The notes beneath the pieces are model-generated. The model was not told where the DNA came from. It worked only from the letters and a program-made list of their open reading frames with translations, and did no database searches. From contig QEYB01000509.1 in the NCBI GenBank assembly GCA_017562135.1, positions 1 to 64,000 of the forward strand: a stretch of 64,000 nt of DNA. The letters are read 5' to 3'. Of this stretch, positions 1-14,047 are shown piece by piece. Source of the stretch: Dipylidium caninum. Lineage: Eukaryota; Platyhelminthes; Cestoda; Cyclophyllidea; Dipylidiidae. Made by a program: the position numbers and the translations under genes. How positions within the stretch are numbered: the stretch's first letter is position 1; each line of letters starts with the position of its first letter.

Positions 1-3000
1 AAAGAAGAGACGATATATGAAAACATAGTGAGACGGCAGTTCGGCCAGGCATGATGGTTGTGGTGAAATTCACCAAAAAGCATGGATTAGATCTTTCAAG
101 CCTCAAAAAAACTCCAATAATAGATTCCACAAACCCCCAAACGAGGACTATGAATTTTTCCACTAGAAGGCGTAAACGAAACCCTCACTTTCTTCAATCC
201 ACTATTACGAAACATAGATCACTTAACCGCAATCGAAAAACAAAGATGCGTTTAGCATTACTGCTGGAACTTCTCTGCCTGTAATGATACTCACTCACTC
301 ACACACACACAAGCGTACCACGAAAGTCTCCCCACTTTTCAGCGCTTCGAGACATAACAGAAAGAGCAGTCGCCAGCATCGCCCCAACAACCTATTGTTC
401 CCTGGAGAGCCTTTGGACCCAGCCAACCCCCACCAGTTAATTCGTGTTAGTTAGACTTATTATTGAGTCATTCGTTCTGATCGTATCATGACTATACTGT
501 CTAGGTAGCTGGAAACACAACACCCGCCTATAAGGCCGGACGAATGGATAAAGTCGGCACACGCTCCTGAGGTTCTCATTCCTAGGGTTAGTCTTATAAA
601 TAATTATCTCCACAGGCCTGACTCCCCCAGGGATATCAGTCCACATTAATTCGTCAGACCCCCCGACTAACTTTAACAACAATTACGGAACTTTTAGAAT
701 GATCCCATTTTCCACTCTGTCTGGGTTTTCCCCCAACCGGGTAAACTTTGTGTTTCTGGTGCAAGTTTTCTTAAATAAAATGTTGCCCCATAAGAATTGG
801 CTTGCAATATGATTTTGCTAAAAAAAATGAGCTCGAACACTCGCCAGTAACACTCCGATAACAATCTTCGCAGGTCTGATCACTCCGCATAACCTTCTTC
901 TATTTAACTATTACATTTATTTGCGTGACATCGAAGTTTGTAAATCTACCGCTAAGGCAACCTTTGAAAGCACTTTACCCTGCTCCTGCTCGCCCAGACG
1001 CGGGCGCGCGAGCTGCTCAAAGGGGCTATATTGCATCTTCTATCCGTTTTTTTGGTGCTGAATATGCGAGCTACAAAAGCTGACAGAACGTGACTCGCGC
1101 AAGTGTGTCAACTGTCTTTGCGTGATAAATTTGTGCCCGCACCTCCAAAGACCACTATGCCTAAGGTTTCTGATTCTGTTTTCTGTCTTTATATCTTGCC
1201 CTGTCTCGCTTTGCTTTTCCGTCTACACTGCCGCCAGATGCCAGACCCCGACCCTGCGGCCGCCAGGCTTTGCTCTCCTGAGAGAAAATTGTATTGGCGT
1301 CCTCAGCCCATCTATGCAATAAAAGGTAGCGATCTACACTAAGTATAGACCTTAGTGTAATTTCATCTCACTGGACCTTTCTGCGGCCAGCGTAGTAAGT
1401 ATCACGCATGAAACGTAAAAAACAGCCGCCTCGCAGGAAAATTGCCACCTCTTCTCGGTTTCACTGCGTCAGTCTGTAACAGCCCCTAGAAAACACTTTG
1501 CGCTTCGGCATTTACTTTGGAAGTTCCCAACCAACGTCAAGGAAACTTCGTATGAAGAAAAGAATCAACATATTACAGCTGCTTCCCTTGCGCTTTAATG
1601 GGACGGACATGAGGGCAAAGAAGAATGACTCCCGAGCTATGCCGCATGCAGCTTGTTCTTGACCATCTTAATCCTACTGTTAGTCCTGCCGCTACCCCGA
1701 GCAAATCTCCTTAGTTTTTCTTCACTCAAAAACCCAGCCGTCGAATGTCCGGCACAAAATAAGTCAGCGTGTAGTTACTAACGAAGAACGCTTCATCGCG
1801 ACCCTCGGTCTCTACTGTGGGGGGTGTTCGAATTTTCGAAATTAATTAGACAGATTTTCACGCCTGCCAGGTGTATCCTGGATGTTCATTTTCTTCCCAC
1901 CCCGCGGGACGGGGAAAAACCAAAATCTAAAAAAAACAAAAAATAAGAAAATCTACGTACGGACGCAAGCCCTGGTTTCCGCGTCCCGCTACACAATGTA
2001 GTAGCGGTGCTGCTCAGAGGGGAATGATTTGAGCAGTCGCAAAGGTGGCAGGTTGTATCAGTACTAACAAAAAATTGGGTCCGCGGCATATACTGGAGGC
2101 GTGGGATGTACGAATTTGTTGATTTGGATGGGGAGACGAGAAGGTAGTGAGGACGTCGTGCATGTTATCAACCATCACTGACCAAACGAGAAAGGGCTTC
2201 GCCAGTAAGGCTTTAGCAAATCCCAATACCAAACAGTTAGCAACACCCAACCCTAGAATCACACTAAGGCGGCCGAACCGCACAACCCCCTCAGCAATGC
2301 ACCGGAAGGCCAAACAGAATGAGACCGCTGCATCACGCTCACGGCCTCGTGCGCAATAGAACGAGCGGTCCATCCGACATTCACCTATCACCGTTACTGT
2401 AATACAGCTCAGAATCGCAACTGTGCCTTGTGTGAGAATCAGCCTGCGTGCTGAAACTAATGCTTAAAAACCACCAAAAATAGCAGCACTGCAGATGCCG
2501 CCTATTCCTGATGGCGGCCATCGCTCCCTAAAACTAGGAAAGTGCTTCGTGCAACTAATCACAACTCTTGCCGAACTGGCCTTTTTTTGAATCTCAATTC
2601 TAGTTTCTCTCCCATTCATGTGGAGGACTACAAGAACCACAGCTATGACTAGTTTCAACAGCACTTAGGATACGATATCACGTCTCGTGCAGAAACCTCT
2701 CGCACACTAGGGGTTACGCATGAAGTAAACTTCTACAGAACTATTTCCGAACTAAACATATGGTGCAAACAACGGCATGGTCAGTTAAGGCTCTTTTTAA
2801 ACCGCGCAAGCGAAATCTGTCGTGGATCGAAGCGTAACATGCGGCGACGGCAGGGGATCGAGACTCTTACTTGCTTTCTTACAACGGGCAATCCCAATCA
2901 CTGGCCTCAGTCTGGGGTACTACATGTCCTCGAGACTCCTTCCTCGCGGAACTCCAGACAAGTGGAATCAACTTGAAACTGTACATACCTACACCGGAAC

Positions 3001-6000
3001 GCTCCCATTAGCCTGTAACTGGAAATGCTTCGCTAAATTCACTTTCAGGTTGCATTCCCTCTCATCAGCAGGCTAAGTAATAATTTGGTCGCTCCTCACC
3101 TGCATTTTGGACGTCATAGCTTGTTATTAGACTGCAGAAGAAAGCCGGTAAGAGTTCAGATGAATCCGCGGACTTTGGTGAGAGAAGCGTTATGGAAAGC
3201 ATATAATATGATTCCTATATCACAGCAGGTCCAAGCCTGCATTGTGGGTTCATTGTGTGTGTGTTAAGGGAGGTACAAACTCTTCCCTTATCCTATCGTC
3301 ATTTATGCACACCCATCTGCGCAACCGCTGCAGAAATGCGAATATAATATGTATGTAATCACAACACAGACGGGCAAGTCGTACCGCGACAACAAACGTT
3401 AATTAACCTTGGGCAGGTGGTTAATACACGACATAGTCTCATACGACTGTGAATCCGAGGACGCATACTGCGAGCTCTAGCCCTCAATTGTCAGTTGCAA
3501 TTGGAAGGCCGCGCTGGCAACAGCACAAACAAGCTGACAGCGCGGTCCCCATTTCGGTGCAGCCTTTCCCCGTCGTCGACGAAGGTATTGGTGCAACGAC
3601 CGCCAATTGGCGTATTTCTCTCGTTTATGTTGCGCTAAACTAAAGTTATTACGTAATATTCGTGCTGAAAATACTGCTATGTTTTCCACTCTCATCACTT
3701 TTTAATCTCCTGAACGGCTTCTTTCACACAGATCAGCCACATTCAGATTCACCAAAATTTGTCGGATCTTCTTTCCATCTTAATCGTCTTGTTATCGTCA
3801 AAATCAGACTTGAAGATCTGTACACCTCTTCTCTAATCAGCTAGTCATCAAACAACCGCCAGCATCTCAGCATCCGGGCAAGGGCAATTTCTACGTAATA
3901 TTCTCTTTTGCTACAACGCTCTTCCAAGCCTGTTTAAAACTCAATAGTATGCAGGAAACAGCTTTTCGTAAAGTTAGGGCGCTCGTCTGCAACAGTCACT
4001 TAATCGAATTTTGCATTTTGGAAATCTTGAATAATCTCTTTAGTTAAAAATGTTTCAACAAAAGTTTTTCTCATGTGGCTTCTTTAAGAAAAACCACACA
4101 CTCACACCTCGGAGATACTACGCTTGAACCTTCCTTCCCTCGGGATATTCAAGTATGTGCATTAATCGGGTCCTTCTGCATAACATGGTTGAATTTCTTT
4201 CTCTGAAACTACACAGCTTCCCAGTAAAGAAAACTGCCCCACACAAGCAAAGCTTCTGGACCGCCTAATTGCGTGTTGACAATAACGGTTTTTCCCAAGA
4301 AGTGCTACGATCCTAACGACTGCTTCTGAAGGCGAATATTAACGCTAGCCGATCTAAAAAGTGATTTGCAAACTGACAAACCCGCAAGAGCTACACTGGC
4401 CCAGCTTCGCGCTGCGGAGTGAGGAAAGACAGCTCGCCTACGTTCGTCCTCGTGAACCAACATCTCGGTTCCGAAGCGCAAGCGTAAAATTGCCTAAAGT
4501 TAGAGTAGCGCGGTTTATTGGGCTGATTGCGCAGGCCCTCTGTTCCTTCACTTAAATCCACATGCATGCCGTCATCGATTCAGGAACAAAACGAGGAAGT
4601 TGGGGGACGGGGCTTGAGAGCAGCTCACCCGAAACAGCTTTCGGAAATTTTCGGTGGAATTAGGCTGGGGATTAAGTATTGCGGTTGTGGGATGAGTGTG
4701 TAATGCTTTCAATTACGCGGGATTTAGGCCTAGGTTGATTGGAGCGTTATATTGTAAAAACTAATCTACGATCGCTAATTCCTAATTTATTTTTGAAGAT
4801 TGAAGATTAGTTTGAATTTATAGTGTCTTTCCTCATTATTGAGTTTATATATAATCCCGGGAACAGTGTTAGCCACGCGATAGCTGGGAAAATGAAACCC
4901 ACTAATGATTCCTCCACTGTTATGCTACAGACTCACGAGGTCATACTCGGTTTCTCAACCGCCTACGAATTTTGTCCCCCCATTCAGTTGGTAGAACTTA
5001 TTGTCAATTCTTATAAACTGGGACTTCGTACTTTTCCAATTTCAACTTATTCTCTAAACTTAAGCATGTAATAATGCCTGAAGGCCAGTAGTGGGGAAGT
5101 TGGAGTAGAAGTATAAGGATTCTAAGAATTTGTGAGTGCATCTATAAAGGTTGGTTGCCTTAAGGGAATTCCCTCCTCTCATATCCTTCATATATTGTTA
5201 TGTTTCCCCAGGGGTAGATCCTTATCCTGTTAAAAAGAAAACAAAGTGATTTCACGTGTGGGTGACCCACGAGACCTTATTACCTTCCAATGGTTGAGAT
5301 GTTTCCCCATACCTTGAGACGGATAACATTACGTTATGGTCAAAATTGCTCCGACAGTAACTAAAAGCATATACTTTCCCACTTATTTTCCGAAACCTCT
5401 AAAGAAGCATGATAATTTTCTCACGCTTTCTGGCCATTTTCTCACATATAAGCCTCAAAGGATATGAGTTGATCACTGAGCTAACTGCATCACCTTCAAT
5501 TCACTTGATGCGCAGAGAAAAACCAGGCTGTGGCTTTGCGGTGCTTCATAACAAAACCGTACAATTATTGTCTGCTAGTGTATACAGGCTGCAAGAGATA
5601 TGCTCGCTGTTCCATAAGCAAATTCAAAGTGAGGATTTATGGGAAAATTTTTTAAGACATCAAACCTTAGTCAAGCACTCGGCATAAGAAGAGTGAGCAG
5701 CTAATGGTTAGCCACCCAGTTAGTATTTCTCCGATCGACCATGTAAGCTAATGTGTTGCAATTTTTTCTTACGCCAGATCAGGAGAATGCAATTCGGCAA
5801 TAGTAATATTGCCAAATTTCGAATTTACCACATATCTTGCGAATTTGTTAATGGCTTTGAGGCGAACATATTTCCTGAACCTCGTGACTTAACGGGTTAA
5901 GGTATGCCCACTTTCTCTCCATGCTAGTGGCTAAATAACATCAATGTTCACTACGGGGTGTTAAAACTGAGCGCTTATGTATGTCAGCGGTTGAAGGTGA

Positions 6001-9000
6001 AAAAATTAGCAATGTAAAGATGCATCCGCTAAAACCCAGCGAATTTACATAAGGTTACGTATTGATTTAGATCTTTCTTCCAATGTGGTCCCGTGTGCCT
6101 TTCATATCCAAACCTTTATAAACTAAGGTTTGCTTTTGGAGCAGCGAATAGAGGATGGACATATTTCCAATTGCAGTCTCAGTGAAGTAATGTTAATTAT
6201 TGTCTCTAAGTGAAACTCGATAGAACTACACTGGTTGGAATTTATCAAATTACAGAGCTATGATTTAACTAAAGTGTGCCATTTTCGAGAGATAAAGCAC
6301 ACTTTATGCACCTTCTTGAAGTCTTCAGTAATGAAAGAAAATTAGTTTCAGGAACTAATGTTGGGAGGGTGTGAGAGAAACCAATGCCCGCCTCTGACGT
6401 CCACTCAAAGAAATGATGTTTTTGTAGCTCAGGAATAACATTCAGGAAGTTTCAGGACCCAAGAAATGGTAAGTAACAGCAATTCTAAAGGGTGGGAACA
6501 CAGTGGCTCAAATTAAACCAAGACACTGGCAGTTTTGTTCATACAATAAGCCCCTAACTTGAATATCTCATCTGTTATGGGGTCAAGATCACGATTCTGC
6601 TTCACTAAGCAGTTTTTGAGCAATGTTTGCTGGGAAAATTGGAATCTGTTAATGATCCGAACATCAAATATCCGTCAAATTATAATTTTTGTGAGGGCAT
6701 GAAAGAGGAGTGATTTTAAAAACGTTAAGTTACCTGTTTGGACTGTGCTCTATTCATGGGTCATGGTCTATCGTCTTTGAAAGCAATTTACAAGACTTGA
6801 AGGGGTCGCTATTTTCTCCCCTCTCCCCTATTTTTCTGAGTGACCTCAAAGCTAAACTTGTAAGATTGCATGTGTTTTGTGGAGAAAAATAGAAGCTTTA
6901 CAGTGGAAAGGAGTGGAAAAATGATTTTGAGGCAGGATATTCTGCTAATTTTATACTCATTGCATCGTTAATTGAGGGCGACAAATTGAAATTCAGGAGA
7001 AGTGAGGAGGTGGAAGGCTCCAACCTCTACGGTTATTTTCAACGATACTTTCGTACAATTAACTATTGACGAACGGTTTCATCTATACAGAAACCAATTT
7101 TATGGTTATGAGAGAAGTTTACAGCTTCAAACTCTAACTACCTCTCCTAGTTTCGTGAAACTACACAAAAAATTATCCACAGAAGGAGGATTCTTCGGAC
7201 CAGAGTGCAAATATATCGAACTACTTGAAAAGCAATGGCAGGTCCACTTTTTTATTACTCTTACCTCTTTGCCCTCAAGTTGTGTAGATTGAAACTAGAG
7301 CGAAACAACGCCAATTTTTATTCACTGCCAGTTTACCAAGGGTCACACTTCCATCAAGCATCATCGGCCCTCTCGCTCCCCTCTGGGCTCCATGTTTTTC
7401 TATCTAACTTTCATGTTTCTATCAGTGCTTTTGTCTTTCCTTCCGCCCTCTTTTCAGATACTCCGTAGTTAGATTCTTTCTCTGCGAAACAAGCAATCGT
7501 GCATAAGATAAAACCACCATTGCGTTACAAGTTGGCTAAGGTAATAAATAACTTAGAGTGCATCGGAGAACTTGTTTATGTTTATTTTTGGTGGAAATAT
7601 CGCGACCTAAGGCGCTTGTTCACAGGAAATACGTTAATACACATCGCAACAAGAAATTTCCTTCTGTTTTTATACCCTTTCAACGCATTATTAGGGACTT
7701 TAAAGCTCCTGACATACATATCGGTCCACCATTTCTCACAATCCTTATTATTAAAAAGTGAACTTACCTGTTAGCATTGGTGACATATTAGGGAGATGTG
7801 AGGAGGCGGCCACAATGTTATTTCTCAACGCCCTTCACCTTCGTCATCATGTGTGGGCTGATGTTGACGAGTGTGTTGTCATCTAGGCGCAATTTTTGTC
7901 ACATGACTTCGAAAGGAGAGTATGGATACACACATTTTCAGTGAAATGGCATCGCTACCAGAGGCTGTCAGAGGGATCCTCAGCCTTAAAGTCCACAACT
8001 GTTAACCGCTTGCATAGGCGTTTTGCCCATCCTTTAGTCGAAGGACTTTTAAACTGGTAATTCATAAAATCGGGAATCAGCTACGATTAACATACGAAGA
8101 GAAATGTCAGGTGTTAAGGACAACGGTTATTTGACCATCAAAAAGAAACGCATTTCCTCTCTTACCCTCACCAAAATGATAGCATCGAGAGACCCGCCGA
8201 AAAATGGGGCAGAAGTTAGTGCTGGTAAGGCGATTAAAGGTGGCACCAGAGGCTGATAGCAATGTTTACTGAAATATGTTATTTGCGGGCTATCATAGAA
8301 TACGCCGTTAATGACTGTACACACCGCCCTTGCCTGTAACGTAGGACCTTATCACCCAATCTGGATGCCTTTGTAAAATCCCTATAAGCCCCTTTTATTT
8401 ACTCTCATAACTTCCAACCGCTTCCTTACGTTAGTTGCTCACGAATAGCCAAACAAAGGCGAAGGTGGCTTTCACAAACCATAAATTATTCAGTTTATTT
8501 GCGGCGAATAACGGACCACACAACCTTTCAAACACCCAGACCTTATTTACTGACGTGGTTGTTGTCTCTTTCTCAGAGAAGTTTCTAATAATCTTCAACA
8601 ATCACTGAAAACTGCGTGCCTTACAACAAGACAATTTTGAAGATTATAAAGTTACAATGCAACATTATTCGAACCGAGAATGCTGTATAATTTTCTTTGT
8701 TCATCTAAACAAACCATTGTTTGTTGTAAAGAGTAGAGAAATATCAATAAATAGTTTTCTGCCCCTGATGTATGATTTGGTAGATGTTTTGGAACAGTAC
8801 GTATTCATAATATGCTTATGAAGGAGAAATTGACTCCAACTAATGCGCGATCCTTGGGTGAGGGCGAGGAAATCCACTGTGCCTCAGGTACACCGCTAAT
8901 CATAGCTTGACAAAGTCTTGTCACTTGATTTCAAGTAGCCCATGCAATACCTTCTCATCTACTTCGTCCTGGCAACGATTAAATTCCCTCGAAGAAACTT

Positions 9001-12000
9001 TCCTGCGCCTCAGTATCAGACAAATGGGCAAACACTCATAACAGTGGCATTATGATCGCTCTTTTCCCAGACTCGGCGAATAGATTGCTGTTCTGCTAAA
9101 TGGCTGTCCGAGTGTTTCGGGTAGGTGGAGGTCATCTTCCTTCCTTGTTCAATAATCCAAGTCATCCATAATGCGAAGTTGTCACTTAGGCAAATGAAGT
9201 GATGTGAAACCTACTAGAATGTCAAATTATTACGGCTGTAATTTGATGGGTATTCTCAAGGCCATAAAAAGCATGCAAAATTTAGGTTAGCTAGTCTCGT
9301 CGAGGCGCCAAAAGTTAGCGGCTTATGTGAGACCTTTGCCATCCCCGATTCTTCACCATCGAAGAAAATGCCCGTGTAAATGTCTGAAATCTGAGATAAT
9401 TCTTCAAAAGCGATGATGATGGGTGTCCCATCGTATCTTCGCCTCCTTTCCACAGATAAGCTCGCGATTTCTTAATATGCCAACCTCATTCCCAATTAGT
9501 GCTCCAGCTTTCGGCACATTCTGTCCTTTGAATCCGCAATTTGGCATGCACATGTTGGACTGATGCGACAAATTGCTCCGAGCATTTTTAACTCATTGTA
9601 TATACGGGATGTAGGTTTGTGTGTGGTTCGCTTCTCGACCGGAAACAATTAATCTTAATCCCACATCCAAAAAGGGACATCGGATAGGTAGAAACGCAAT
9701 TTCATTTGGAAAATTTAATATCGACGAAGGACATTTCATTGGTGCCTATTTTTTCTGGCATGAAATAACATCGGAATGAAGCAGATAACAAATGACTTTG
9801 CTCATCTCAAATACTAATTCCAACTGGAGACATTCACTCCCGTACGTAAGGAGAGGAAGAAACTGGAAAGAGGATAGACGTCAAACAAATCGGCATTGGC
9901 CACCGATGTTCTTTCGATCTGGGACAGAGAAATACCTCCCTCATTTGACTTCAAGCCGAGACTCAATGAAACATCTCTTCCAAGGCATAGGAGGCCTAAT
10001 TTTCCGTCGCTATTCCTTCATTTTCGGCCGATATATTATATTTAAATAGCTTTGCACGGCACAGAACTCCCGTACTAATGTTCCAACTAATTACGTAGAA
10101 CAAATGGGAGAATTTGGTTGCAATGGTTAATTAATAGCATTCCTTCGTCTTCACATGACGCCACAAGATATCCAAAAAAGTGACCAGGTTTCAATTTGAT
10201 CTTCAGAATTATCGTACTACGGATGCACTGCATTTTAGAAGAGTAAAAGCGAGGCTTAATTGTTACTCAAACAGTGCATCAGCAAGTAAAATTTTTATAC
10301 ACAAATTTCGACAATAGTTATGGGAAAAGAGCTGCGTCTGCACCCATCTTATTCAATAAGCGAACAACAGGCAGTTATACCCAGGATGGTTGGGAAAGGA
10401 TAATAAATGCGTTCACAAATGGAGCATAAAGGCGGACATATTTCACCTGGTAAAGCAGATGCTCCTGTTTATTCCACAGGACTACCAACTGCTGGGGAAA
10501 AGTACACAGCGCCAGGTTTCCCTTGCACCAACTTGGCCATTCTCCCAGCTTATAATTTTTTTCGGAATCTGCGTTATTCACAAGCAGGAATAAGAGTCCT
10601 TTGTCAGTTATCCCCAAACATACTAATTAATCCTTTGTTCCACTCTCCACTTCTGTGTTTCTCATAAAAAAGTGGTTGGAAAACTGCCCAATAAGTATGC
10701 TTCTCAAAAGTAAATTGCATGCGCGTATTCACAACCTAAACTTCCGCACATCAGAAGCCACCAACTTTTCAATTTTGCGTGGTAACTACCCTGTCTGCTG
10801 CTACCTCAATTCCTCTTTTTACACTTTGTGCGGTGGGTAATTTTACGTCCTCTTAGGATAGAGACCATGATATTAAATTTATGACCACTATTAAGAATAA
10901 TTTAGTCTGCCATTTGTGTCTTCATCCTTACTTAACTGTGGAAATTTGAGGTAGACAGAGCGAAAGTGCAGAACCGCTGTGCGCTCACTTGATTGTTAAT
11001 AGTTTGTTCACCAACCAGAGAGGCATAAATAAATGTGGGTAAGATTTTTTCCTCCTTAGATCCTCTCACTTGCCAGACACTGGCATAGGTTTACGTGCGG
11101 TAATTCCTATGGACTGTCACTGTCAAGACAGTTTCTTCTTCCTAAGTTCAGAATGAGTTCCAAGTCGTAACTACAGCACTATAAACTCCCAGTGGCGGGA
11201 ATAAAATGCACCGGTATGGGTGGACGGTGTGAGGGATACGCTCGGCGGCGTCGAAAGGACTTAGGTGTGGCCTTCCGGTCATTGTAAAATTACGGCAGCA
11301 GAATTTGCTCTGTCTGACAAGCCAATGAGATGAAAGGTGCGGCGGCAAGTTAGTGCTGACTAAAGTAGAATTAATTTGATGAGCTGAACACTAAGCGCAA
11401 TATAGGACTTTTCGAAAATCCGAACAAATTTAACCCATCATCCTTAAAATTCTACGGCTCATAATCCAGTACGCTTTGAGGGTTTGATTTGTAACATAGG
11501 CGGGATCCCTTTCTTCATTGACTCCTGTACAGTCAAGTGCTACTTTCTGGCTCGATTAAAGAATGCATCAACGGCGTCAAAAGTAAACAGGCGAGTTTAA
11601 GTGAATGTGGAAATTCATCCCAGGACATAAACAACCTTGTTAACACGAGGTAATGGGATAGCAGGTAAAATGTTAGGCTAGAGGTTAATTTGATTAGCGA
11701 ACCTGTCATGAAACCCCATGTTTGGTTCACTTTGCCCCATTAGGAGAAGGACGACGGATGGGCTGGGACGTTCTCCCACTAGTTCCTTTTTCCACAGTAG
11801 AGAGGTAACAAAGCAGAACACTTTAGCCAAATCCTCACTGCATGTAAAGCCTGTCGGTGAGCGGTAATTTCGCTGGAATATTCGGAAGATCAAAGGAGTG
11901 GTTATAGATCACCTCACAGGGTTAACAGCCACTATCCCCCATATACACTACGGAATGTGAGAATATGTGTCAGGGAATAGATGATGTCAGGTATAAAATC

Positions 12001-13467
12001 TCCGAGTTTGTTTGAATGACTAGAAATCCCGTGTGTGGGAATTGCGAGTTGGCCGCCATAGCCAGGAAGTTGTAAAAGCAATTTTTTCAAATCCACACAT
12101 TCATGAAGGTCTAGTATCGATGCCCCGCGTCCAAATTCTCACTCGCTGGCGCCAGAGCTGCTTCATTTCACCTATTCCCCGATGAACCTGTCAAGAATGT
12201 GAGTCTCAAAAGGAAAGATCTCCTTTTGGAGCCGAATTCAAGTCCATGTGGAGTAATTTTAGTAAAATAGACTAGGTCAAATTGTAAAGAACGACTTTTT
12301 GGAGTTCCTCAGAGGTTTGAGGAGTTTTGACTGCTGATGTACAGCAGTCCAAGTATTCATCTCTGACGGCACTGCATTTCAAAGCGCATTGCAGCGCGAT
12401 GGTAAAGGGGCAAGCAAAAGTGGAGTCGGTGAGTTGGAGGTAACACGAATTAAGGGACGTGAGAAACCGCAAATGTGAGATACTCTAAGGCGGCTTGAAA
12501 TGAGACTGTTTTTCACAATTGTCTCTCTACTCCCTGGATCATTTTAATTGGTACATTTTCAATAATAAAAGCGGATAAACGTGTCAATTCGTTCGAACGC
12601 AATGATAATTAACTTCAACCAGTCCAGTCAGGTCAAAATAATAGCGCTGTGTCCGTAAGTGACCGCAAATGAGGAAAATGGATTTACACAAAACGCAGTA
12701 GTTTTAAATTGTTTTCAAGCCCATGGCATAAAAATTCGGTAAATTTGCGCCTCAACCGATTTGTTGTTCCATAGGGCGGCCTTTGAACTAGTCTTTACTT
12801 GAAGGTGGCATTCTGACCTCACAATGATTTGCTGAAAGATACTGAATGGTGCAAAATTTTAAACCGCGGATGGGATATTCCAGGCTTCAATGTCCGGACC
12901 TATTAGAGGCCGCATAAAAGCAAATTGAATAAACTGTTTAATGAAACCAATGGTGGAGCAGCTGGAAAGCCTTTTCCATTTAGACCTACTTTTAGATTTG
13001 TACACTCTTCAATCAAAAATGAAACTCGACGCTGTGTAGTCGGCTTCTCGCATAAAAGTATGCGGTGAATTTCATGTGTGTTTATCCATTGCGATGTCTA
13101 ATCAAACGTCGGGAACGCTATTATGGCTATTGTCTCGCCTAACCGGGACTGGGCGTCCATTTTCCTGTCAATATTGTCCACTTGCCTAATTAGACCTGGC
13201 CTCTGAGACCAGAAAGCAGTAAATTCTGCTCACGTAGAAGTGTATATCAACTTACTCTAGTCATACTAGGCATACCTTTTCAGATTTCAAGCTAAAAGTA
13301 GCGGATTTACTACTAATTTTGATGCATCACCGACTATGAGAAGAATTTGGGTTCAAGTAAATCAAGGAAAGGGGAGCTTTCGGGTGACGAAAGGCTTGTG
13401 CGCCATGACATGGTTACAGAGTTCTTTCAAGCTGTCATAAAACGAAACCATGATACTTTGACATATC
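1..13467. other. Long stretch without a supportable gene
   Basis: I read both strands and found no exon bounded by convincing splice sites and no frame with recognisable protein character. Frames are short (60-125 codons) and of the length expected by chance in AT-rich DNA. The longest, on the minus strand at 2014-2391, contains a hydrophobic run but has no supporting splice sites or homology that I recognise. No tRNA- or rRNA-like block was seen. The stretch probably represents intergenic DNA, or introns of a gene whose exons lie outside the window. Confidence 0.6.
291..312. repeat. CA-type microsatellite
   Basis: A short (TCAC)n run passes directly into a (CA)n run. This is a simple tandem repeat with no coding content. 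Confidence 0.85.
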
Positions 13468-14047
13468 ATGTTCGAACTTTTCCCCGAACCGCAAGTATAC
13501 CTCATTCAAGTTAGTCTGGTATTACCGGTCATCTTCGGTGATAAAAGCTCCTCCGAAGTGGGAGACTTTTGGCTCCGTTGTGGCGGCAGGGTCGATGAAT
13601 CACCCGAAGCTAAGTGGCAATTTTTTGGCCTAAATTTTCTAGAATGTTAAAGCATACACCATAAAAGATGTATGGTTTGCATCTCTCCCCGTCCAAGGTG
13701 GAAGAGAGACACCCACTACCGCTGACCAGCCGCACGAATTGTCCCGAGGTAGGAGAAGTCTTCTCCAGCCCAGTTTATTTAAGCATTCGCATTCACTTTC
13801 TTCCCTCCAGAAATGACTCCCCTATGGCAGTTCTGTGCCCTTTATGGCCTTCAATTATTTAAAATAGTATTTGTTTAAAAGATAAGGATAAATTTTTAAT
13901 TTTAAACACCGCAGAGAAATCGATTTCCGCCGTGATTTTGGCATTTATCTTGAATCGCAGGTAGCTTTATGCCGGGACAATCCCGAGCATAGATTATCTT
14001 TCAAAGTAAACTAGAAAAATACCACTAACCAGTCATTGCTTTAACAG

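Noticed and set aside
2014..2391. Minus-strand 125-codon frame with a hydrophobic stretch
   Set aside because: No recognisable family, no good splice sites, and a frame of this length is expected by chance here.
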